From positions 1 to 55,420 of the forward strand of contig JAKEEU010000298.1 of assembly GCA_022616415.1 (NCBI GenBank): a stretch of DNA of 55,420 nt, written 5' to 3'. The translations under genes and the position numbers were made by a program. Positions 1 through 7,299 of this stretch are shown in pieces. Below the pieces are notes generated by a model. That model ran no database searches. It had not been told where the DNA came from and worked only from the letters and a program-made list of their open reading frames with translations. Within the stretch, counting starts at the first letter, position 1. Each line of letters opens with the position of its first letter. Origin of the DNA: Candidatus Zhuqueibacterota bacterium (lineage in GTDB: Bacteria; Zhuqueibacterota; Zhuqueibacteria; Zhuqueibacterales; Zhuqueibacteraceae).

Positions 1-61
1 GCTTTGATTTTTTCTTTGTGAGCTTTTTATCTTTGTGAATTAGTACACTGTTACCATAGTT

Positions 62-345
62 TTTATAGTCCCGGCCTCTTGTGGGCCGCTGTCAAAGCCA
101 ATAAATTCGCGGTTGCAACAGTGCCCCACAAGGGGGCAAGACTACGAAATTATTGAGTTTTGCATAAGTAATGAGAATCGAAATCAGATGCACCGCAACA
201 TGAATGTTGCGTTACGTTGTAGAGACAGGTTTCCGATTGAAAATGCAAAACTCAATAAAATAACAGTGCACTAGACTACAGGCCGACTTGGGCAACTGGA
301 TCGTTCCATTCTGAAGCATCGTGGCGCCCAAGTCGAGCTTCGCCC
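62..345. repeat. Cluster of inverted repeats in non-coding left flank
   Basis: No gene is visible in bases 1-460. The stretch holds three nested or adjacent inverted repeats. An imperfect pair (about 66-85 with 121-144) shares the core cttgtggg / ccccacaag. A perfect 16-bp pair lies at 150-165 (ttattgagttttgcat) and 243-258. A 10-bp pair (cgacttgggc, 284-293, with 326-335) follows. The 150-258 unit is the best candidate for a small non-autonomous element. Confidence 0.6.
150..258. repeat. 109-bp MITE-like unit with 16-bp terminal inverted repeats
   Basis: Perfect 16-bp inverted termini enclose 77 bp that contain a second small palindrome (gcaaca-tgaa-tgttgc, about 195-210). There is no coding capacity. 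No clear target-site duplication is visible, so calling it a MITE is an inference; a bidirectional structured RNA or terminator-like hairpin is the alternative. Confidence 0.4.
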
Positions 346-490
346 ACTTGTTTTCTTCAAATTTTTTGCCATATCATGATTATCGGTGAAAAATAATTTT
401 ATTTGCATTTAACTGAAAACGAGTTTATATTGCCCTCGATCACGGAACGACGACATTTACCGAATGAATTTTTTCATTTTCACTACGGTT

Positions 491-1030
491 ATGAACGATA
501 CGATAACCTCCCCACTGCTCAACCACCGCGAGAAGCTGCTCGCTTACGTCCGGAAAAAAATTTCCGATCCGGATTTAGCCGAGGATATCCTGCAAGACAG
601 CCTGCTCAAGGCGCTCCGCGCTGCACCGGATTTGCGCGACGAGGACAAGCTCGTGCCCTGGTTTTACCGCATCCTGAACAACGCCATCACCGATGCCTAC
701 CGCCGCCGGCACGTTGAAGCGAAATACATGGAGAGGCCCACCGAATTTCACGAACCGCCTGCCGAGCCGGAACCGGAGGACGAGGCCACTTTGTGTACCT
801 GCTTTCGCGAGCTGATTCCGACGCTGAAGCCGGAGTATGCAGAGTTGATTGAAAAGATGGAACTCTCTGACGGCGATCCCGCATTGGTGGCCGAACAACT
901 CGGCATCAATCGCAACAATCTCAAAGTGCGCCGGCACCGCGCGCGTCAAGCCTTGCGCGAACGGCTGGAAGAGACCTGCCGTGTCTGTGCCAAGCACGGG
1001 TGTTTGGATTGCAGTTGCCGACACGGATAA
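491..1030 (+). CDS. ECF-type RNA polymerase sigma factor with Cys-rich C-terminus
   Basis: The 179-residue product directs RNA polymerase to alternative promoters. Region sigma-2 spans about residues 7-75 (acidic EDILQDSLLKAL helix, then PWFYRILNNAITDAYRRR), and sigma-4 spans about 105-158 with a helix-turn-helix (ALVAEQLGINRNNLKVRRHRAR). The last 17 residues carry five cysteines (163, 166, 171, 174, 176; CxxC-x4-CxxCxC), which could bind zinc or sense redox state; Cys102 and Cys104 add a second pair. The chosen Met starts the family-like NDTITSPLL segment; an ATG at 464 is also in frame, and neither has a clear Shine-Dalgarno sequence. It is the only regulator in the window and is transcribed away from the permeases. 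No anti-sigma gene follows; the Cys tail may replace one. Its targets are unknown. Confidence 0.92.
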   Translation: MNDTITSPLLNHREKLLAYVRKKISDPDLAEDILQDSLLKALRAAPDLRDEDKLVPWFYRILNNAITDAYRRRHVEAKYMERPTEFHEPPAEPEPEDEATLCTCFRELIPTLKPEYAELIEKMELSDGDPALVAEQLGINRNNLKVRRHRARQALRERLEETCRVCAKHGCLDCSCRHG

Positions 1031-1240
1031 ATTGAAATTACCGTTCGCTGCATTGCTTTTGCTCCATTGCTCCCGCCCACACATTTTCCGAAGTAAAATG
1101 CCCTTCTTAGAAAAGTTGGATATTCAGGTGTAACCACACGCAAGTTCGCCGTCTATAGAAGTGTAAGCATTTAATCGGAGACGGCATTTGCTTTTGTAGA
1201 GCAAAATTTTAACTTTCATATCAGCAAGGAGTAAATACTG

Positions 1241-1483
1241 ATGACACGAAAAATATTTGCCGCACTCTCCGCCGCGCGCGGCGTTTGGAGCGCCACGCTG
1301 ACGGCAACCGGCGTCGATGAAAACAAAAACGTGCCCCGCGTGACCGCGCTCGAACAAAATTATCCCAATCCGTTCTGGAGCGCAGCGACATCCCCCGCTC
1401 TTAGCGGGGGAAATCCGAGCACGACGATATCTTTCTCTTTGCCCGAAGCAGAATTTGTCACATCGAATGCGGCTTATTCGTAG
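1241..1483 (+). pseudogene. Collapsed secreted-protein gene with remnant type IX-like sorting signal
   Basis: The frame starts with a good Shine-Dalgarno (aaggag, 1226-1231) and MTRKIFAAL. It then runs at once into a linker and the signature of a C-terminal sorting domain (ALEQNYPNPF, then NPSTTISFSLPEA), which normally ends a protein of several hundred residues secreted by a type IX-like system. The middle of the gene is therefore missing. The signal is also cut after EFVT, where the frame enters the 3' end of the neighbouring broken permease. Within the signal the usual NPFNPST is split by 12 extra residues (WSAATSPALSGG) encoded by DNA containing a 9-bp-stem hairpin. I regard it as a relic, not a working small protein. 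Confidence 0.6.
1391..1411. repeat. Perfect 9-bp-stem hairpin inside the sorting-signal relic
   Basis: The sequence is tcccccgct, loop ctt, agcggggga. It lies in frame between the two halves of the conserved NPF/NPST motif, as if a small palindromic element had inserted there without breaking the frame. Confidence 0.6.
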
Positions 1484-2827
1484 CGCAGAGAATTCACTGG
1501 ATTCGCCAGCGCCGCTTTCACCGCTTGCATGCTCACTGTCAGCAGCGCGATGAAGAGCGCCAACACCCCCGCCAGCGCAAACATCCACCAAGCGATGGCA
1601 AAATGCGGGATAGCTTCCAGCCAGCAATCCCACACCGAGCGCCGCGCCAAACAATAGCGGCCAAACCGTCCAACCGCCCACAAACGCGGATTCCATTTGT
1701 TTGCCTGCCAGATCATTAAAAGCGGGGAGAAAAAGCTCAATCAAACCGATGGCCAAAAGCAGCGCGACGCTGCTGACGATGAGAGATTCCAGCAGAAATT
1801 GCCGGACGAGCTGCAGCCGGCTCGAGCCCACAACCTTGCGCAGGCCGACTTCTTTGGCGCGATTGGCCGAGCGCGCCGTCGCCAGATTCATAAAGTTGAT
1901 ACACGCGAGCAAAAGAATGAAAAACGCGATCAGCGAAAAAATCGTAACGTAATTGACGTCGCTGTTCGGCCCAAGCTCTCCCGCCAAATGCGAATGAAGA
2001 TGAATCTCCGTCAGCGGTTGCCGGGAGTATTCGATAATTCCGCCGGAAGCCACAAACTGGTCATACGTAACGCCCATGCCCTCTTCCATTTGTGGGCCAA
2101 GATATTTTCTGACCAAGCTGGGAAACTTCGCAGCCAACCGTTCGGCAGGATAATTTTCTTGCAACACCAGATACGTGTAGAGATGGTTGCTCGTCCAAGC
2201 GGTGCTGCGGCTGATGTCCCAAGAGTTGAAGGAAGCCAGAAAATCAAAACGAAAATGCGTTTGATAAGGGAGATTGCGAACAACGCCGGTCACTTTGTAA
2301 CTTTCGTCGTTGTTGAGCACCAAAACTTTTCCAAGCGGGTTTTCCCGGTCAAAATATTTTCGCGCCACGTCTTCGGTCACCACGATGGAAAACGGCTTGC
2401 GCAAGGCGGCTTTGGGATCGCCCATAACGAGCGGAAAGGTAAAGACCTCGAAGAAAGTCGAATCGGCAAAATAAACTTTCTGCTCGTTGAATTTGCTCTC
2501 GCCATGGCTGACCAACACGGTGTTGTCAGGTTGTTTGATTCTTGCGGCGACGACGACTTCGGGATATTCCGCCGCCAGAGTTGCCGCCATCGGCGCCGGA
2601 CTGTTTGCGGCCGTGACGTCATTTTCCGCCATGTGACCGTGAACCGTTACGCGATAGATGCGATCGGCCTTTTCGTGAAAGCGATCGTAACGCAGCTCGT
2701 CCTGCACGAAAACCAAAATCAACCAGCAACAGGCGATGCCGACCGCCAACCCCATAACGTTTATCAATGTGTAGCCGCGACGCTTTAAGAGATTTCGCAG
2801 CGCAATTTTGAGGTAGTTTTTGAGCAT
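1474..2827 (-). pseudogene. MacB/FtsX-type permease with internal deletion and frameshift
   Basis: The 5' part is normal: MLKNYLKIALRN, first transmembrane helix, periplasmic domain, the pre-membrane motif EIHLHSHL, then a first FtsX unit with RAKEVGLRKVVGS. At about 1600-1610 the frame reaches GSYPAF and then shifts. The next recognisable sequence, in another frame, is AWWMFALAGVLALF through NPVNSLRYE and the stop. In intact paralogs these two points are more than 300 codons apart, so the fifth transmembrane helix, the second periplasmic domain and most of the second FtsX unit are deleted, and the junction is out of frame. Reading through gives a 574-residue chimera with a nonsense tail ending at 1124. 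Almost certainly inactive. Confidence 0.9.
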
Positions 2828-2830
2828 AAT

Positions 2831-2880
2831 AAAGTCCAAAGTTATCAAAGTCCGAAGTCATTTGTCCGATGTCCCAAGTC
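2831..2880. repeat. Heptamer array, AGTCCGA family
   Basis: Degenerate 7-bp units (AGTCCAA, AGTCCGA, AGTCATT, TGTCCGA, TGTCCCA) begin 4 bp upstream of the start codon of the broken permease. Confidence 0.75.
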
Positions 2881-3084
2881 AATCCAAAACAAACCTGATA
2901 AAGCGAGGCTGCTTTTTTGCCTGATTTGATGACGAAATCACATTCATTTGAATTGCAAAATATTTTATGAATATTTTTATTTGAAACGCATATATTCATG
3001 AAATATTCGCATTTCAAAGCTATACCGGGGTTTTGGCAGCTTTACCCCATAAGCCGGACGAGCCGAAACCAAAAAGAAAAAGCC

Positions 3085-3155
3085 TCACGCAAAGACGCAA
3101 AGAGCCCGCAAAGCTTTTCTTTGCGGTACCTTTGCGGCTCTGCGTCTTTGCGTGA
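3085..3155. repeat. Palindromic intergenic repeat (tcacgcaaagacgcaaag type)
   Basis: Arms 3085-3113 and 3130-3155 are near-perfect reverse complements (tcacgcaaagacgcaaag with ctttgcgtctttgcgtga) and could form a stem of about 26 bp. This resembles widespread REP-like intergenic palindromes. The rest of the 2881-3239 gap is AT-rich (about 2930-3010 especially) and holds no gene that I can support. Confidence 0.75.
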
Positions 3156-3239
3156 AAGTTTTTGCTTTTTTTGCAACGATTGAACTTGTAAAAGATTAAG
3201 ACCTCAATCCTGCGAAACAAATTTTCTGCACTGAGAAGC

Positions 3240-4998
3240 TTATTCGTATCTCAGCACGTCAACGGGATTCGCCAGCGCCGCTCGAATTGCCTGCGTGCTC
3301 ACCGTCACCAGTGCGATGACGAGTGTCCCGCAAAGCGGGACCAGCGCGAAAACCCACCAGCTCGTGTCCACACGATAAGCAAAATTTTGCAGCCAACGGT
3401 TCATCGCATACCGCGCCAGCGGCCAGGCGATGAGATTGGCAACCAGCACGAGCTTGAGAAACTCCTTCGAGAGCAGCGCGAGAACGTTCGCAACCGAAGC
3501 GCCGAGAACTTTGCGAATGCCGATTTCTTTGGTGCGCTGCCCGGCGCTGAACGATGCCAGCCCCAACAAGCCCAGGCACGCGATGAAAATGGCGAGGCCG
3601 GTAAAATAAGAAAAGAGCCGGCCCAGGTTTTTTTCGGAATTATATAAAATCTCGAAATTCTCATCGAGAAAGGAATATTCAAAAAGCCGCTCCGGCGAGA
3701 ACGCCTGCCACTTCGCTTGCAGAAAATCAAGTGAGGCTTGCACGTTATCCGGCGTGATCCGCACCAGCACGTAATCATACCAATCAGGCCGGACAAACAA
3801 CGCCGCCGGCTCGATGGCGCGGTGCAAGGAAAAAAAGATTGAAGTCCTTGACGACGCCGATCACCACGCCCTTTTGCCGCCGCCCCGAAAACTGCTTGCC
3901 GAGCGGATCTTTCCACTCAAGCAGTTTGGCCGCCGCTTCGTTGAGAATATAAGCTTCGGTGGCATCGGTCGAAAATTCTTTGGAAAAATTTCTGCCTGCG
4001 GCGATTTTCATGTCCATGACTTGCAGAAAATTATAATCGACCGCAAATCCCGGCCAGTTCAAAAATTCATTTTCAGGAAGCCCTTCCGCTCGGAAGGGTT
4101 TGACCAGCGTGCCGCCGCTTTTGCCGAACAAATCCGAGGTGGCAGTGACCTCCACGACGTTCGGGCCGCGCAACAATTCGTTTTTGAAGGCTTCGTACTG
4201 TTGCCGCAAATCCGTGCCGCGCATCGGCAGGACGGCCACCTGATCTTTGTTGAAGCCCAAATCTTTTTTCCGGATGTAATTCAACTGGTCGTTGACCACC
4301 GCGGTACCGACGATCAAAATCGTGGAGATCGTGAATTGCAAAACCACGAGCGCTCTTCTGAGAAAAATTCCCGCGGTGGAGGATTTGAACTGGCCTTTGA
4401 GCACCTGGGTGGGACGGAAGCGCGAAAGATAAAACGCCGGATAACTTCCCGCGACGATGCCGACAAGCAATGCAACTCCCAGCCAACTCAGAACAGTCAA
4501 CCCATCGGCATGTGACGTCAAAGAAATGGCTTTGCCGGACAACATATTGAATGCGGGCAGCAACAACTCGATCAATCCGACCGCGATCAAAAGCGCGAAA
4601 ACGCTGATGAGCATGGATTCGCCGAGGAATTGCATGACGAGCTGGCGGCGATGAGAGCCGGCGACTTTTCTGATGCCGATTTCTCTGGCGCGATTGGCCG
4701 AGCGCGCGGTCGCCAGATTCATGTAATTGATGCAGGCGATGAGCAGGATGAAAATCGCCACGGCGGAGAAAACGTAAACGTAAAGGCCATTGCTGTTCGG
4801 CTGTAATTCATTGTCGATGTGCGATTGGAGATGGATGTCAATCACCGGCTGCAGATAATGCGAAATCATGCCTTTGAACGAAACCGGATAATACTTGTCC
4901 GTAAACGCCGGCAGGCGCTGCTCGAATCCCTCTTCCGTAAGGCCCGCGGGCAGCCGCAAACAAGTGAAGCAGGGATTACGGAAATATGAATTATGTTT
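3240..4998 (-). pseudogene. MacB/FtsX-type permease, 5'-truncated and frameshifted
   Basis: The first 230 or so codons (start, first membrane helix, most of the first periplasmic domain) are absent. The readable frame opens after a stop at 4999-5001 and picks up the family at TCLRLPAGLTEEGFE. It then shows DIHLQSHI, the first FtsX unit (RAREIGIRKVAGS), GSYPAFYLS, the fifth helix and the second periplasmic domain. At a run of seven A (3830-3836, plus strand) the frame breaks just after VVKDFN; with one base removed it continues as LFSLHRAIEP and runs to NPVDVLRYE. The homopolymer shift alone could be a sequencing error, but the missing 5' end could not. It is therefore called a pseudogene. Confidence 0.88.
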
Positions 4999-5051
4999 CT
5001 ACGGGACAAAATATTCAACGGGCTTTTCCTTGACTTGTTGACATAAATTGA

Positions 5052-5066
5052 TTATTCGTAGCGAAT
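5052..5066 (-). pseudogene. Possible permease 3' stub (RYE-stop)
   Basis: On the minus strand the bases read ATT CGC TAC GAA TAA, matching the universal LRYE-stop ending of the permeases and placed where such an ending would be expected beside a heptamer spacer. Only five codons support it, so chance is possible. Confidence 0.3.
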
Positions 5067-5088
5067 GCAAACCTCCTTAGAAACGCAT

Positions 5089-5173
5089 GGCGTAGAGAGC
5101 CTTGCGCGTCATCCTCTCAGCAATACATTTTACTCGATACGCTATGCCCTCCGCTCTACGCCCTCTGCGCTAC
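5089..5173. repeat. Heptamer array, GCCCTCT/GCTCTAC family
   Basis: Units GCCCTCC, GCTCTAC, GCCCTCT and GCGCTAC run from about 5146 into the end of the repeat-protein gene. A short opposing arm (ggcgtagag, 5089-5097) pairs with 5154-5162. Confidence 0.6.
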
Positions 5174-6936
5174 TCTGCCACAGACACCGTAATGCCCCAA
5201 TTCATCGGATCGTGCGGCGGCGAGGAATTCCAGGAATTGAACGAATGCGAATCGTCGGATTCGTAATACACATTGTAATTGCCAGCCTTCAAAAGAATCG
5301 TGCCGTTGAACATGCGATTTTTGCTCGCACCGCCGGCGTGGTCGGTCATGCGGTAGCCCATCTCCCAAACCACGCGGCCGGTCTCGGCGTTTTCGATCCA
5401 GCCGTAATCATACATGTCGCCGCCGCTTCCCTCACCGAGGGCATAGATGCGCACTTCGGTGTCTTTTTTCAAAGTGAAAGACACGCGTTTGTTGGCATGA
5501 TCGCGCACGCCCACGATGCTCGCGAGTATCGAGGGATCGGCGCTGGGCTCGTAATTGGCAACGTCGCTGCGTGAAAAATTCGCCTCGGCGGCGACAATCG
5601 TCAGGCCCCAGTGTTCTGGATCATACGGCGGCGAGGAATTCCATTCGCGGTGGGCGTGTGAATCATCGGTGACGAAATAGGCCATGTAGCTGCCGGCCGC
5701 GAGTTGCACGATTTCATCCTGCATGCGATTTTTATGAGCGCCGCCGGCGTGCTCGGTGTCATAGTAGCGCATCTCCCAAACTTTTTTCTGGGTTTTGGCG
5801 TCGACGATCCAGCCGTAGTCCGCCATGTCCTTTCCCGTGCCTTCGCCGATGGCATAAATGCGCAGCTTCATCGGCCGCTTCAACGTGAAGCCTTGCGAGC
5901 GAAAATCGTCGTCGCGCATCGGCGTCAAGGAAAGAACGGTGTTTTGTTCTTCAAAAACTTTGTACTCGAATTTTTTCACGTAGCGTTTGTCGGGTTCGGC
6001 AACGCGTATGAACATGCCCCACGCCGAGGGATCATACGGCGGCGGCGAGTTCCATTTGTACGGCGAATGCGAATCGTCGGTGACGAAAATGGCGGCGTAT
6101 TTCCCGGCCGGAAGGGAAATCGTTTCGCTCACCCAACGGTTTTTATCCGCGCCGCCGGCATGCTCGGAGTCGCGATACAAAAATTTCCAAGCTTTCTCGC
6201 GCGTATCGACGTTGACGATCCAGCCGTAGTCGAATTCGCTCTCATCACCTTTTCGCGCTTCGCCCAAAGCTTCGATTTGCAATTTGAGCGGCCTTTCCAG
6301 CTCAAAGCCCTGCTTGCCGTAGAAATCGTCGTCATCGGCTGCCAGTGCAATCACGGCATCGGCGCGCCCGGCTTCCTGGTTTTTCAAAATCTCCTCCTGG
6401 CTCATCCTGCGGCCTTGGCCCTTTACGATGACTTTAAATTCCCGGCATAAATCATAGTAATCATCATCGTTGAAGCCGCGATCGAAAAAACTCCTGGATT
6501 TTCCGAACAAAAACTTTTCAACACCCGAGGAGTAGCTCCAATCACCCTCGTTGTGAAAATATTGGAAAGAGGCATAATACACTTCGTAAGCGCCGGCCGC
6601 CAGATCGAGCCTGGCAGCTTGCGACTGGGCTTGGGCTCTGCGCTCATCGCGAGGCTCCTCGGCGGCGAACTCCCACACCACTTCCCGAGACTGCGCATTG
6701 AGTATCCACGCCGTGCCGAGTATCATCTCGTCCCGTCTTTGCTTGAGATAAGCCCCGACCGCTTCGACTTTGATTTCCTGATCGCGGTCGAGTATAAAGC
6801 CTTCGACTTGCAGTTCTTTAGGATAAATACGGTCGATCACGACAAGATTATCTTGCGCGTGAGCCGAGGTGAAGATCAGTGCCGGCATCAAAGCCAATGC
6901 AGCAGCGGCGAGGGTGCGAATAATGTTTCGTTTCAT
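5170..6936 (-). CDS. Secreted protein with four internal repeats, function unknown
   Basis: The 588-residue product starts at ATG 6936, preceded by aaaggag. A longer frame to 6987 lacks a ribosome site and would bury the signal peptide. Residues 1-27 form a typical signal peptide ending AHA. The mature chain has a degenerate first repeat (about 45-140) and three clear repeats of about 104 residues (209-313, 348-451, 484-588). Each runs FxLxRxxxxxIxAxGEG, DYGWIxxAxT, VWEM, HAGGAxKNR, AGxYxxYxxxDDSH, WNSxPPxDPxxWG, VAE. Alternating hydrophobic residues suggest beta-sandwich modules, and the invariant DDSH, HAGG and WNS residues suggest a binding surface. I do not recognise the family. It lies between a broken and an intact permease on the same strand, so periplasmic or outer-surface partnership with them is possible but unproven. 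Confidence 0.85.
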   Translation of the reverse strand: MKRNIIRTLAAAALALMPALIFTSAHAQDNLVVIDRIYPKELQVEGFILDRDQEIKVEAVGAYLKQRRDEMILGTAWILNAQSREVVWEFAAEEPRDERRAQAQSQAARLDLAAGAYEVYYASFQYFHNEGDWSYSSGVEKFLFGKSRSFFDRGFNDDDYYDLCREFKVIVKGQGRRMSQEEILKNQEAGRADAVIALAADDDDFYGKQGFELERPLKLQIEALGEARKGDESEFDYGWIVNVDTREKAWKFLYRDSEHAGGADKNRWVSETISLPAGKYAAIFVTDDSHSPYKWNSPPPYDPSAWGMFIRVAEPDKRYVKKFEYKVFEEQNTVLSLTPMRDDDFRSQGFTLKRPMKLRIYAIGEGTGKDMADYGWIVDAKTQKKVWEMRYYDTEHAGGAHKNRMQDEIVQLAAGSYMAYFVTDDSHAHREWNSSPPYDPEHWGLTIVAAEANFSRSDVANYEPSADPSILASIVGVRDHANKRVSFTLKKDTEVRIYALGEGSGGDMYDYGWIENAETGRVVWEMGYRMTDHAGGASKNRMFNGTILLKAGNYNVYYESDDSHSFNSWNSSPPHDPMNWGITVSVAE

Positions 6937-7053
6937 GGTTCTTTCTCCTTTCACAAAATGTAAGGCATAAAACTGAATACTGAACACTCCGTGCCATTAA
7001 GTTAATCGAATGATTTGACGAAAATCTTGTCCCGAAGGGCCGGGCGATAATAG

Positions 7054-7073
7054 CCCAACAATTTATTGTTGGG
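7054..7073. repeat. Palindrome cccaaca-atttat-tgttggg
   Basis: A short perfect palindrome in the 6937-7299 gap. It is the first of three unrelated palindromes in that gap, the pattern of REP-type intergenic elements. Confidence 0.6.
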
Positions 7074-7098
7074 AAACATCACCCATCATTGCCTCACC

Positions 7099-7175
7099 AG
7101 TCCCGCAAGGGACGAATGAGGACAAGGTGGTCGTGACAATTAAAACCGTTCTTTTCAATCGTCCCTTGCGGGACT
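7099..7175. repeat. 17-bp inverted repeat pair (agtcccgcaagggacga)
   Basis: Perfect arms at 7099-7115 and 7159-7175 surround 43 bp. A related gtccctgcgggac palindrome lies at about 7234-7246. The gap holds no gene that I can support. Confidence 0.65.
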
Positions 7176-7199
7176 GAGAAACGCTGTTTTTTCAAATTT

Positions 7200-7220
7200 C
7201 CCAGAGATAAAATCTCTGGG
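7200..7220. repeat. Palindrome cccagagat-aaa-atctctggg
   Basis: A perfect 9-bp stem with a 3-base loop, the third palindrome in the gap upstream of the repeat-protein gene. It has no T-tract typical of a terminator. Confidence 0.6.
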
Positions 7221-7299
7221 CTATTCTCACGCTGTCCCTGCGGGACGGAATCCTTTTCTGCCAACTTAATGACATTGACTGATCACCGATCATTTGCCT

